A DNA stretch of 64,000 nt from Reticulascus tulasneorum (GCA_001557505.1 LSAX01000003.1:3968001-4032000); one strand, 5' to 3'. Positions 46,178-58,407 are shown, counted from the stretch's first letter. Translations and numbers: made by a program. Notes: a model not told the origin generated them from the sequence alone.

Positions 46178-48363
46178 TCAAATGATACGAATGGTGTGCA
46201 ACCCTTCGCGGTATTCAAGGCAGGGAACCTCGTGATCATCCTGCTTCCCGCTGAGCATTTTGATCTCGTCTTCTTCGTTTGTAGTGGCAGTCCCAATTCT
46301 CTCGAAAACACCCTTGTCCTTATCAACAAGCCTGAGAATCAGATAAGAAACAAACTCATCCGGTTCTTGCTGGGAATTTGCGGGCAGGTAGTAAAGTAAA
46401 TTTTCCCTATTATCGACATCAAAGCTCTCCTGGCAGATATCAAGATGAATGAGCGGGCCAAGCATCCACTCTGCTTTTTTGCTGTTCTTCACGATGACAC
46501 CATCAATGCGCATATATAGCTTCCGTAGACTAAGAACGACCTCTAATACCATTTCGAAAGATCGGACGCAACCCCTGAGGTCGAGATAGCCGCCCTTCAC
46601 AAGGCCTGTTATGTCGGACGTGACGTGTTCCAGCTGAATGTCGACCACTTCTATCAGCAAAGCCGAGTCCGTCGGGTCATTGGTCCTGATGATCCCGTCG
46701 ACCGATGCCCAGGAGAAAGATGGGGCGCGATAGGGTTGGGGACGTGCGGAAGGCGAACCATCGACTTGACTTTCGTCCTGGACGGACCAGAGGAGTTCGC
46801 TCGCCAGGTACTTATGCCACATCCCTGCGACGTACGCGTCTTTGACGATAGCCGAGAATTCCTTAGCAATACCCGACATGGCAATCAATTTGTCGGAAGA
46901 ATTTGTCAAGCATGTTTTCGAGTAGGCGCGCACAATCGACCTCCAAAGTTTGTGTGAGGATATTCCATCATCACCTGGCGCCCCCTCTCCGCCTCCCACG
47001 TTCGCTGATAGATTGAGACCCTTGAATTTCATTGAGGTGCCAGCACGCAGAGACCCTGGCAGTTCTACGGGATAGCACTCTGCAGCGTTGTGCTCCCTGC
47101 ATTCCCAAAAGAGCTGGCCCCGGCCAAAGTGAATGACGCGAGAAGCAAGTAAACGCTCCTGAAGAACCCAGCCGCGCTTATTTAAAGGGCTGCCACCAAC
47201 GTTATTGTTCCAGAATCCCAAGTCCACGATGCTGCAGTCGACGTAGTCCGCTCCGAGTTCAAGGCCATTGGCGCAGAGGTTGATGTCGGTTCCGACACTC
47301 AGCCGCGGATCTCTTTGGAAGAACAAGCCTTCAGTGCTGTCAGATGCTGCAGCGGCAGAAATGTTGCAGTACGAGTGTGAGTACACCCTGTGCATCCTTC
47401 CGGCTTCGATTAGCCAGTCGGAGAGATCATCCCGGTCTTGAACAATGCAGAGGGAGTCGATCCAGAGAAACCGAATCTCAAGACGTCTCGCAACACTGAT
47501 TGCATCACGAAAGGTTTTGGGCAACTCGTCGAGCCCAACGCCGCTTTTCAGAAGGCGTTCCGTAGACCGAGTTAATTGCAGAAACTGCGCCGAACCCCAA
47601 CAATGGCTCAGGGTCACATATCGCTCTCCGACGCTGGGTGGCTCTTCTGATGTGACAACAAGGCGAATGCTATCCGATTTGCCTTGAGGTGAAATTAGGT
47701 CCAACAAACGCGTAGGATACCAGGGTTCCGCCTTTGTCTCGATATTGCATGCGCTGTGCTGGGACACGCACGTTGAGAGCCAATTTGTGACCTTCTCCCA
47801 GGATTCATTGGAGGCGGTATCTTTGCTGTGAAATTGCACCATCTTTGCTAAGTTTTTCGCTGATACAATGGCATTATCAGCATCAACCACGGTTCACAAA
47901 AGGACATGGGTGACAAACAGGAGCCTTTCTGCAGAACGTAAGTTCCAGAGAAGTTTTTCCTTTGCAGCGGTGAGCCATCCATGAAGTCAGTATCAAAAGA
48001 TAAACTAGTAAGCAATTCCATGTCAAGCGCTGCGACAGATTGTGTCTCTTTCAAGTTGACCACAGCGCAGATGGTGACAAACCCGTCCAGGTCGGCAAGC
48101 CGCTGAGCCGGGAGCCTGACCGTCGCGCCAGCCGGTCGACTTGATCTTAGCTGTGCATCGTAATTTTTGAGTAACCGTTGCTCGTCTTCCGTCAGTTGGG
48201 ACCAAAATGGATGACACAACTCGCATGCGTCGTGGGCGGACGATTCCAGGCTCGCGATCGACTCATGGTGGGCGAGCAGGACATGCGGCTCCACACCATC
48301 TTCGTCGCTTGTCACCCAGCCTTTTCGGTAATGGAGTGCGTCAACACAGATATTGCACAGCAT
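46178..48363 (-). CDS. HET-domain protein
   Basis: Minus-strand exon 1 ends at 47898 and exon 2 runs 47847-46178, joined by a 50-nt intron (gtgaac...aacttag) that restores the frame. I start at the ATG at 48363 (MLCNIC..ALHYRKGW), the usual beginning of this class, giving 711 aa; in-frame ATGs at 48429 and 48549 are alternatives that would add 22 or 62 residues. An N-terminal Cys-containing region (HDACELCHPFW) precedes WLSTCVSQHSACN. The HET domain is shown by YVTLSHCWGS (about 232-241), FLWIDSLCIVQD and the YCNISAAAASDSTEGLFFQR block, followed by RGWVLQERLLASRVIHFG. HET proteins of this SHCWG type are common in ascomycetes; a role in vegetative incompatibility is inferred from the domain only. 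Confidence 0.87.
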
Positions 48364-48749
48364 ATTGCTACGATCTGAGAGCGACGGGCCGTTGGAACGC
48401 TGAAGTTGATGCAATGCAAGGTTTAACATTGCTGACGCTCGGATTGGGCCGGGACAAGGCTCCAACCCCATTCTTTGTGATTGGACAACCACCAAGCATG
48501 ACGGCGAGTGCGGTGATTTCTTGCATGCTTTGGCTTGCAAATGTTGCATCCTACTTCTACTATTAGCACCTATGGTTTGGCAAAGAACTCTTCTCGTACC
48601 AGAAGTCAACAGGTGAATGAAAGTCAGACCACCACTATGGATTGTCTATTTAGTCTAATTATGGCCCCGAGCCCGAGCGCCGATTAAGGCTCGCCTTGAA
48701 GGGTATATCATTATGCTACATACATCCTACACCTAGTACCGCAGCCCTG
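48364..48749. other. short intergenic or 5' extension of HET gene
   Basis: Contains the upstream region of the HET gene, possibly an N-terminal coding extension to 48549, and the 3' flank of the membrane protein gene at 48750. Confidence 0.4.
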
Positions 48750-49945
48750 CTACCTCCCAGCGCTGTAATTTGGATCAACAGGCAGCTCGGATACCGGTCT
48801 GTTATTGTTGTGAGTTTCGTTCCAATCCGTATCGAGCTCAGCCGTGGTTTGTTGATTGCCAGGCAATTCGGATGGCGGTGCGGTCTTATTGGGCTCGCTC
48901 CAGCCTGTACCGAGCTCCGAAGGCGCGTCTTGCCGCTGCTGATATGGTTGCTGATATGGCTGTTGGTACGCCGAGACAGTGGATGGCGGAAATCCGGGGC
49001 TGTTGTGCGAGGGCGGATATCCAGGGCTTGCGGTCTGGGTAAAACCGGGACTGGAAGACGGTTGGTATGGGATGCCGGTCTGATATTGGCTGTTGTATTC
49101 AGAGGCTTGATAATTGGATGCGTCCCAGCCTGGGCCTCCTGCGCCTTGCATTGTCGGTGCTCCCTGGAAAGGTTGACTCTCAGGGCTCTGGCTCGCCTTG
49201 TTCTTTCTCCTTCGCAGGAAGAACCATCCCAGGCCGATGGCAGCAATGAGCGCGATCGGTCCAATTACTGCACCAGCTATCCAAGTATTGTTCGATGAAG
49301 ACCCGCCCGACCCCCCGGAGCTCGTTTCTGCTGGAGACGTGGATGTTGAGGATAAGATGCTGTTCGACGTTCTGGTACCAGCCGACGAAGTTTGTCTTGC
49401 TACAGATATAAGTGGTTAGAAAGGCTTTGATGGACAAGTAACTCTATGTGCCTTACAAGAAGAGGAGCTTGACGTTGCCTCAGCGCTTCTCCGATAGATC
49501 GTGTGTGCCTCCCAATTCGCTCCGCACAAGATCGCGGAAGTCGCTGATCCGGCTTCGGGTCCGGGAGTCTGATATACGGTCATGGTTACGCAAGAATATG
49601 CGGTACCGCTGCGAGAGGGGCCATTGTTAGCGAGTTTGAAAGTGCAGGGCTGACCGAGTCGGAGTGACGAACCATGCGAAAGTGTGATCGTCATTATAAG
49701 AGACGACGTTGTTCGCGCAATTCGTCGCCAGTGCACAAGGTTCCGCGTCACAGCAAATACCATAACGCCCCGAGGTTTGGAATGTGACACCCTCGTCGCA
49801 AGTCATCGCATAAGCTGCGTTGAGTCAGTTCACTGGCAAGGAGGGAAAGAGGATGCTGCGAGCGGGTCTTACTCGTCGTAGCACCCAGAAACCATCCTTC
49901 GAAATTTGAGGCCGACGCGATGTCAGCCGAACTGGTTGTGGACAT
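48750..49945 (-). CDS. single-pass membrane protein, tandem paralog A
   Basis: Four minus-strand exons (49945-49873, 49814-49673, 49608-49457, 49399-48750) with introns of 58, 64 and 57 nt, in phases 1, 2 and 1, give 338 aa. No cleavable signal peptide is seen. The N-terminal part starts MSTTSSADIASASNFEGWFLG and has a Cys-rich region (TCDEG, GICCDAEPCALATNC, CGTAYSCVTMTVYQT, ILCGANW). A Ser/Thr/Gly-rich stalk (about 118-160) leads to one membrane span (TWIAGAVIGPIALIAAIGLGWFF, 161-183) with an RRRK stop. The C-terminal 155 residues are Pro/Gln/Tyr/Ser-rich and disordered (YQQPYQQPYQQ). The plan resembles fungal cell-wall sensors or wall-anchored proteins. Function unknown. Confidence 0.8.
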
Positions 49946-50710
49946 GGTGAAGAGTCTGGTGAATTGGCTTGGGTTTATTGACAACACTTCTTGCTAGATG
50001 ACATCAAACCAGCCAAAAGATCCATCGTTCCGCCTGGGCGTCCATGGACGAACGGCAGCGACTTATTATGTACCGCCACGGCACGAGGACCTGATTCATT
50101 TCGTGCTAGCGGCGCATGGAGGACGGGGCTAGACACTGGAATAAGATCACCGTCTTTGTGCACCGCAAGGCTGTGGGAACCTACAATCCACTTTTGGGTT
50201 GTTTCTCTGTCAATCACGGTCCAAAAATACCTTTGGCTCATGGCTGTGCCTGTGTGGTACCAGTGGTGGGTGGTCATCTTAGCAAGGGCAGTCCTAGTTT
50301 GAATCCATTCGGTATCGGCGCAAATCAAATGTGCAGGCTGGGGTGCGGGCGGGGTCTATGGATGCAGCCGAACTACCCACTAATCGGTACTACGTACTAG
50401 ATTGAGGTGCTAAGTCTTTCTTCGCTGTGCTCAGATAAGCGGCCTGGCTGAGGATTCCCGAAAGCTTCTGGGAGAACCAACAAATTTAGGGGGTTTGCCC
50501 GCGGCAGCTGCTCCTGGGATCCTACGTCTTTATGTTTCGTCTCATTGAACGCAGGGGTGGTTTGGATGACCAGGACATTGGGGGGCGAAAAGTGGTATCG
50601 AATTATCCTCCTTTATCTTGCGTTAAATCAACCTGAAGTAAAGCATGCTCTAAACAGTGAGCTTCCTACATGCTCGCCACCGCATTGGAACATAGTAAGG
50701 TACTGAAGGA
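49946..50710. other. intergenic between tandem paralogs
   Basis: The promoter of paralog A and 3' flank of paralog B. No gene was seen. Confidence 0.55.
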
Positions 50711-51689
50711 TCACCGATATGTTCCTAGCTCCGCTATTGAGCGCTGAGTTTCTAGTTCGGAGGGAGGTTGCGGACTTGGCTGGGACCAGTTTTGGGACTG
50801 ATGGGTGGAAGGAGAACCAGGCTTAGCCCATGGCGGATGCTGACCATCTACGGGCTGATGAAACATGGCCATTTGCGGCCCAGGCGAGTCAACTGTACCT
50901 ACATTTTCGGCTTGAGCCGCAGCCCGTTTCGATCGTCGACGGAAGAACCATATCAAAAATGCGAGCAGTGCAATAATCGCTACGGGTCCGATGACAGCTC
51001 CCGCTATCCAAGTCTGACTTGAACCCGATTGCGGGGCCGAGGTCGTTGTAGGGCTGGGCGTTGTTGACGAAGTTTGTGATGGGAGTACCGACGTTAGCGA
51101 AAGAGACGATGTGGATGTTGAAGATGTGCCTGTGTTAGTCGGTCAGCACGCAGACACGATAAAGTTGGCATTCCCGGTTTGTACGCACTAGACGTGCTTG
51201 TAGTCGTCGCCGGAATCTCTCTGTAGAGCGAAATAGCGCTCCAATTCTCCCCGCACACTATATTCGACGCCGACTGCCCTCCAGTCGGAAAGGTTTGGTA
51301 AACCGTGATTGTCACGCAGGACATGGCCGTACCGCTGCCCTCCCAGCAATTAGCACGTGTGCATCCAGCATTGATTCGTCTGCGCGTACCAAGAGTTGAC
51401 TTCGCCATTGTTCAACGTCCTCGCATTCCCAGCACAGACAGTCGCGATCGGGCACGCCTCCGTCAGACCGGTCGGGCAGCAGGCGGCAAATCGGCCTGAG
51501 GTGATAAACTCATCGCTCTCTCCGCAAGCTATAGCCTCGACTGTCGGGGGAAAGTCAGCAAAACCGGTACACCATTTGTACGGAGAAGTAGGCTATTGAG
51601 CTGAGGCTATGCTCGCGCGTACCGGATTGAGGCCCAAAATACCATCCTTGGAAATTTGGTCGGGTGGTGATCCCCACGCCGTCAGTCAT
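50711..51689 (-). CDS. single-pass membrane protein, tandem paralog B
   Basis: Four minus-strand exons (51689-51623, 51540-51390, 51334-51189, 51129-50711), introns of 82, 55 and 59 nt, give 260 aa. Intron positions and phases (1, 2, 1) match paralog A exactly. The start MTDGVGITTRPNFQGWYFG parallels FEGWFLG of A. The Cys blocks ACGES, AACCPTGLTEACPIATVC, CGTAMSCVTITVYQT and IVCGENWSA align one to one. A Ser/Thr-rich stalk leads to the span TWIAGAVIGPVAIIALLAFLIWFF (161-184) and RRRSKR. The cytosolic tail is shorter (75 residues), Pro/Gln/Ser-rich. Like A it lacks a cleavable signal peptide, so the single span may act as a reverse signal anchor. Function unknown. Confidence 0.8.
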
Positions 51690-54600
51690 TTTCGATTCTC
51701 AGTCAGCATTCGATGCTTCGCCTCAGGACAGTGGCAAATCGGAGGACGACAAGACAATTTAGCAGTTGGAAAGCGGAAAAGGAGAGCAAGGCTTCAGAAC
51801 CCGGAGGCGAGCTGGAGGGTGGGCCGAACTACTTGTATGTGCCCATTGCACGTCAGTGCGCAGTAGCATAATATCGATAAGGCTGCGTGCTTATTTATGT
51901 ATGCTTCTGTTAAGACAGCGCCAATGCAACGGCAAACCCGGGTTCAAAGTTTTACACAGCCTACTAGCGCAAGTCTGCTCACCCTGATGTAGCCCACTGC
52001 GACGATCCCATGAGTGTCTGGTGCATCGTTGCAGAGCAAGAGGCCGGGGGTGTATGCAACTTAGTGCAGATAAAGGTGGACTTGGCGCACTTGCTGTTTC
52101 ATCACTGGCGCTTCTCGGCCCCCACGAAGCTTTCTGCGTTGAAAGAAATGAGGAGCAGGGCGCGGCTGTTAGTGTCGGAAATTACACCCACAAACCTCAT
52201 AGGTGTGGGCCAGGCAAATCACCGGTTGAGATTTCCGTTTAGGTGGGTACCGGGACTGAAACTATGTATGGGTGGAAGAGCGCGACTTTTGGGAGCTAGG
52301 ACGAACTGGAGTTGATGGTGCCGACTCGCCATTGGTGTGTGTGTGGCTGAGGGTGAACGACATCGGGGCATACCAGCGGAATTGGCGAATAGTCCGACGG
52401 CGTTGACGACTTAGTTGACGGAACGTCCCACAGCCTCGAATCCTTCTCGCTCCAGCCTGCCACGAACTGCCCATTCCTCGACCAATCCTTCGATTTGATA
52501 AGTGGTCGAGTAATCTAGACCACAGCAGAAGCCCCGGTCTAGCCTGGACAGTTACAATGCTATCTTCAGCCGCACCCGTCCTCCCTTCTAGTCAAGCTGC
52601 TGCTAGTTAACCGAAGACTGGAGTCCTGGGACCTTACTGGGCTTGGCAACCCCCAAAATCCGCCATGCCTCCACTTCTATCGACTGGAGCAACTTTGGTC
52701 AGGGATACATGAAGCGAATGTCGGCCTGTTGCATTTCATCCTCATTCAACTCGATGCGGATGTAGAAAACCGCATGCTTTTCTTGTCAACCAGCTCTTCA
52801 ACGCTTCGCAGAGAGCCCCACAAACACCCGTGGCCGGTGCTCGAGATGCTACAGACAACGATCAGCAAGAGCCTTGTATTTGCTTACTATTGGCCGCAGA
52901 GCATGCAGCAAACCGCGGTAGGATTCAATGCTTATATCGGCCTCAAGATTGGCATTGCTCTACTCGCAGACTACCTTCCGCCCATCTCTACCTTGAAAAG
53001 TATGTACAAATTTTGTACGCACAGTGGCTAGGTCATGTCCCATACTAGTGATCCGGGAGGTTGAGGTGAGCTATCAGATCCAGATCAAGTCCCATACAGC
53101 CTGGGGAACTACCGAACTTGGCGCAGCGGAGCTTGAGTGAGTCTGAGTTGAAGTACATTGATATGGAGGTCAGCTTTCTTCTCTGAATACTTTGAACTAT
53201 ATCATTAAGCTCGGGGCCCGACAAAACTAGTAACTAACATAAGATTTCCACCTGAATATGCCTGTGCTCTCAGAATCTGTTGGACAAGTACAGACGCTGG
53301 ATATGTGGTGATGAATTTCGGACGCTGCATCAGGAAAAACTTACCCTTGGAGCCGTTGGCCCCACTACATCATTACCAAGCTGGGATTAATTACCTACTA
53401 CGGCAAGCAGGTAAGATTAGGAAAATGTACAGCCGCTGTAGTCTTTACGGGCTCTGACCCCTACCGAGTTATTTCTACACTAACCGTACCGTTCTTGAGT
53501 TCTAGCCCATATCCAATCCGCGGTTTCATCCCGGCTCGGATAGGGGTTCTCGAGCCAACTGCGTGGGGAAATGCACTCAAACTGATTTCGAGTGAATTTG
53601 AGCTCTGTATCTAGATCTACCTTAGTTGACTATTAGATGTATAGCTCTGAATAGCACATACTTGCACGGTTAGGCTAGGACGCAGCATAACCAAACGGCT
53701 TATGGAGATTATATAACACTCCTGGCCACTAATATGAACAAGCATCACAGTGCATTTAGTGCATACAGTTTCGAATTTACAGCTGAGCTGTTTCTCACTC
53801 GAAGCTCCTTGAAACCATTAGTGGGTTCTCGGGCAGTTTGCTTTACGCCTAAATATTCAAAACTGCACGTAGGACTAAGACAGGAGACTCCTCTGCCGTT
53901 GTTCGCACCGGCATGGGAAGGGTTGAGGATACGCAGATGCTGGATTATCACTCGCCTCATAAGCCTGACGAGCTGGTGAATAACGTCAAGGACGCTAAAG
54001 TCGTTGAAAGATCTCACAGCCGGTTGCTCGTATTCCGCCTCTGATCCTTATTGGCGCTACACACCAGAGTACAAGACATATGTGTCCAGGTTGGAGTGTA
54101 GGGTAAAAGCCCCAAGGCTCAACTGCTGTAGAATTTGCTATAATTCAACCCCTAACAAAACCATCGGCTAATCACGTTCTGTTTCCTTCCTCCGTCTCCA
54201 AGTTGAATCTTTGAATACCTGGTTTTCTTCAAGGCGTTCTAAACCACAAATTCTAAAAGAGAAGATTTGAACGCGCGTCTAGCGTCATGCCAGCTGGCAC
54301 GTTGAGGCTTCACATACATTTCACATTTAGGTCTCGATGTTTGCTATAGAGACACGTGTCTTAGGACTGAGGATCATCTTTAGTGGCGGCTGGAGAGTCC
54401 ATTCGTTGCAACCGAGCTCCATCATTTCTAGCGCTCGCCTCATCTTCCCCAGACCCCACCAAATACGAGACGATCTACCATCGATGTGCCATATGCAGCC
54501 ACCCGCTGCCCGGTACCTGGGGGGTCGGCTTCGGCAAAATGCGCTATTCTTGGCCCGTCAACTCGTATGGACTTTTTGGATACAACGACTGACGTAGGAC

Positions 54601-55002
54601 ACAGAGTGTTGCTCACCCTAACGCACGGTTTCGGCGAGGAAAATGAGCTCAAGACAAGATCAAATGTTTTATGTCGGTCATTGATTGGCTACAGAATGCT
54701 GATCAATGTGTGCCGCTTGGCGGACGCGGCGTCAGAAGCAGCCATTGTGTCCGAGATCTTCCACCATGCCATTATTAATGCAAGATATCCCTACAGATGG
54801 AACATACCGGATCTCCATATAAGTTGGGAATACGAGCCCGTGGGAGTCATTGACAAGTATTTAAGCAACCTATACCTCGACTTATTTTCATGATTCAACA
54901 ACCAGACTCTATCACATTACTTCGACCTTGCTCACTCACTTTAACAAAGCCATATCTTCAACAAGAAAATCACCACATCACTGTAAAGTTTATTACTCAA
55001 AG
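51690..55002. other. gene-poor stretch, 3.3 kb
   Basis: No gene could be supported. A plus-strand frame at 54486-54893 is open for 135 codons but begins with GTG and has no recognisable content. No transposon ends, reverse transcriptase or long repeats were recognised. The last 100 bases are the leader of the NIS1-like gene. Confidence 0.45.
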
Positions 55003-55492
55003 ATGCAGTTCAGAACCGCCCTCTCAGCAGCCGTTTCCCTCTTCGTAGTGGCTGACGCTCGCATTTACGGCATCGCCATACCAGACACCGTGAAGGCCGG
55101 TGACGATGTTACCGCGATCATTGAGAGCGGGAACTACATCCAGTCAGTTTACGATGTCGCGATCGTATTCGGTATCACTCCTGAGGTATCGGCCTATCCT
55201 GGAACTCTTGGTACTGTGCTCGGGTCATACTACCTCGGACCAGGTGAGTCTTTGTGAGATATGAAGCTGCGGGTGGTAGCCTAACCGACTGCGAGCAGAC
55301 AAATCAAACAGTCTTGAGAACTTGACCGAGATAGTCACAGTTCCCGAATATCTTCAGCCAGGCGCATACGTCATCAGTGCAAGCTTGTTGAGCTTGTACG
55401 GCGTGTCGTCGGGTCCAACACTAGTGGACTTTAACGTCACAGTTACTGTTGGCACCTTCACCAGCGACAACTACGTTTCCAGCGAATACTAA
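55003..55492 (+). CDS. NIS1-like secreted effector protein
   Basis: Exons 55003-55243 and 55299-55492 (intron 55 nt, gtgagt...gcag) give 144 aa. A signal peptide (1-19, ending VVADA) is followed directly by RIYGIAIPDTVKAGD. Then come ENYIQSV-like SGNYIQSVYDVAIVFG, the YPGTLGTVLGSYYLGP block, VTVPEYLQPGAYVISASLLSLYG and FNVTVTVG. This is the pattern of the NIS1 family (necrosis-inducing secreted protein 1, first described in Colletotrichum), small secreted beta-rich proteins found widely in ascomycetes that suppress plant pattern-triggered immunity. There are almost no Cys, as usual for this family. Whether this copy has such activity cannot be read from sequence. Confidence 0.87.
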
Positions 55493-56648
55493 AGCGATGA
55501 GCACGACTTCGAAAGGTCTTACGGGATGGTAGTGTGAAGGGGTACCCATTGAAAGTTTAGGATCACATCGATTAGGACTTGTATTTAGGTTCGGAGAATA
55601 TGGAACATGAGCGACAGGCAAAGATTTGCTCAATTTAGACAGTGTGGGATGCATTCAAACTGGAGATTGCGTGTGGGCTTTCTTTTGGCACTTTAATAGT
55701 CCGAGTCAACGGAATCACTGCATGAGGCTCGCACAATAGTTTCCATATCGAGAAACAACCTGCCCATAACGTGAACCCAGTGGGACATCCCCTAACATCA
55801 CAAAGATTCCATAGCAGAGTTACCATTGCTCATTAGAACTATCATCAGCCGTAGATTCATGGTGTTTCCCAAGGATGCCACAGCTATTACGTAGCCAGCT
55901 CTGTGAGGTCTTCACGAGCCTTGCGAGAAAGCAAGGCCGGAGATCATAGTCGTGTCACCTGTAACTGCATGCGTCGGAAGGGACATTGAATATGATGTCT
56001 AATAGAGTGGTATCTTTCTGGCCTTGATTACGACAAGCATGTCCCATTCCTCGGGTCTAATGGTGTCCATCCAAGCCATCGAGTCCAGTGAATAGATGGT
56101 TTCATTAAAGTCGCACAATCCTCCGAGTCGAGAAACCAACCAGCGGTTTCTCCCGGTCAATAATTCCATTGATTTTAATATCTAAATCATGCTATTTGTG
56201 TGGCAATCCCCTCGTGTGTAAAATCCGAGGAGCAGAGCTGCAATTTCATGGGTTCAACCACATGACGCCATCGGGGATTTTTATGTTCCCGTCGTGGAGT
56301 GGATGGAAAAGGGCGTGGGAACTTCGAGTTTGCGGGATGTGGTGGGGTCATTCGGCAGCAGAATCCCTCCGAGTAACTCGGATCTTACAGATATTGGGTG
56401 GAAGGGGACGCGGTGGCGCCAAATCTCGTATTTGATTTCGACATATCCTGTATAATGTTACATTAATAACCTTAATACGCAATGGAGCTGAGCTCGAAGC
56501 TGAAATGGACCTCTCGTGATTACAAAAGTCACCGGGCCGCCTCTCATATTCTCGCAAGTGTTTTTCGCACCCAGAAAAACATCAACGCGCTCCATAACCT
56601 TCCACTATATCCCAGTGAAGATAACATTCATATGGCATCCATATAAAT
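55493..56648. other. intergenic, no supported gene
   Basis: No open frame with recognisable content. The stretch just before 56649 contains tataaat, which may be the core promoter or lie in the leader of the next gene. Confidence 0.5.
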
Positions 56649-57250
56649 ATGAAGCTGGGTACGGCGCTGACACTCGCCATCGTGACATTGGTCACTGCTG
56701 AAGGTGTGTGCAGCTCATCTATGACGGGCATTGAAGTGCTAACTCTACTGCAGAAACAAGGGCCAATGTGCTTAGAAAGTGCCGACCAATTCCACTTGAC
56801 TTCCCTCTACTGAATGGCGGTTTTGAATCTGGGCTCCAGCACTGGGATGTCACGAAGGGGAGCGAAGATTGGGTCGCTACCACCAAGACTCCAGGATACC
56901 AGACCCCCCGTGCCTATGTGGCCAGCAATAATGTCTCCAGCTCCAGCGACGGTTTTGACGTAAAGGTTTCTCAGACATTTCGCACTTGTGCACAAAGAAA
57001 CTATACGTTTAGCGCGTTTTACAGGTTACCGAACAACAACGTCCTATACCCGACCTTCTCTATGACTGTTGAACCTGGTGGTGTGCGCAAGTCTGACAGT
57101 ACGATAGGCAGTTGGTTGCAAATGACAGGTTCTTTCATTGCTGCGAGTCCAGAGACTACCTTGACATTAGGAACAAGTTCGAGGAATGGTCAGAACAACG
57201 GGGAGTTCCTGGTTGATTCAGTCGTTGTTGGTGCGACGCGAGGCGTGTAG
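56649..57250 (+). CDS. secreted CBM-like jelly-roll protein
   Basis: Exons 56649-56703 and 56754-57250 (intron 50 nt) give 183 aa; the short first exon supplies the signal peptide (MKLGTALTLAIVTLVTAE). The mature part starts with FPLLNGGFESGLQHWDV, the classic N-terminus of the CBM4/9-type galactose-binding-like jelly roll. It continues with YVASNNVSSSSDGFDVKVSQTF, YTFSAFYRLP, WLQMTGSFIAASPETTLTLG and FLVDSVVVG. In such proteins this module binds polysaccharide. No catalytic domain is attached, so it could be a free binding module or a wall-associated effector. Confidence 0.78.
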
Positions 57251-57496
57251 AAATACTACGAGCCAATTACACTTGTATGCAGCGGTTGGAATATCACTAT
57301 TTCTTTCAATTGATGAGAGAGAAGCCAGTCAAAGGGATCAAAACTCTTTCCTGTTCGACGGGGTTCGATTTCACTTCCTTCTAGATTGCATTTGTCGCCT
57401 CTTCATCCATATAATCTTTTGTTCCAGGGGTCTCTGTTGGCAACTTCCCACCCAATTTGACAGATATTGGCTCAAAATCCAGATCTCTTAGCGAAA

Positions 57497-58407
57497 CTAA
57501 GCATCCGCCTTGTAGCTATGATCATCATTCTGCTTCTCTTTGTCTAGCGACCGAAGGCGCTCTCTTTGCCTTTCCACGGCCCGGATGTGATCCGTCGGAT
57601 GCTGGGGTCGTGGAGGTTGACCGGGCTGGCCAATCTTGTCAAGATCGGCGGTATTTAACCAGTTCAACCACTTGATCCAAATGTCTGGATCGGGCGTAAT
57701 CAGTTCGATTGGCGAGCCGCTAGTGGCATCCCAAACTATTTCCCTTGCCTTCTCCATGTCCTGCCAGAACATGGCATCCAAGTCGGGTTCCTTATGCTCG
57801 TCGCTGAGGGCGATGGATTTCAGCCCAAGGCAGCGCACCCAGAAGCGTCCCCCAGCCGGCCTCTTCTCGTGTCCGGTCAGATGAGGAGGTTCAGCTACCG
57901 CCCGCAGGACACTATCTTCCAGGCTCATAAGTCACATGTGTACTTGTGTCACATAGTCACGGACCGTCAGATCCACGGCTTGGCAATAGTTGAAGTCACC
58001 ACAAGCCGAGGCCGTGGAAGGGGCCTCCAGCCACAGCACATACACTTGGCGCCTTCAATGCCACCTTCCGGCTCGTACTTCTCGTCGTTCCAATGACGCA
58101 TATTCATATCAACAAAGGAATCGTACGCATGCTCGAGCATATCGAGCGACAACTCAACGGAGGCTACCGGAGGATTAGTCAGTGACATGCTGGCAACCGG
58201 GTGGAATGTTCCGTCGATGTTCTGGAACGGACGCCGTTGTGATGAAGCGGTTGTGGGATCATCCAAAACCTGGATTGCAGTGAGAGGCGCGAATAGCGGC
58301 CATCGGAGGCTATACACCAAGAGCCTATCATGCGCCTTGCCGAACTTCATAAGAACTGTGTCTGAGACATCTTGCGGTCCTGCTTTTGTACTAGGTTCGA
58401 ATGCCAT
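57497..58407 (-). pseudogene. broken gene of a hypothetical fungal family
   Basis: On the minus strand a frame from ATG 58407 encodes MAFEPSTKAG...RLPRPRLVVTST and a second frame ending at 57497 encodes LEDSVLRAV...LDKIGQPG and a basic tail. Between them the sequence reads as ..DLTVRDYVTQVHM-stop-LMSLEDSVL in a frame one base off from the first. In related fungal proteins the segment resembles TV.DYV..VHPWLM.L..DIL, so the TGA stands where Trp is expected and a one-base shift lies about 40 bases before it. No intron with good ends removes both. I therefore call it a recently broken gene; a sequencing error or an unusual intron are alternatives. Function of the family unknown. Confidence 0.55.

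Noticed and set aside
54486..54893. 135-codon plus-strand frame before the NIS1-like gene
   Set aside because: It begins with GTG, has no early ATG, and no recognisable content.
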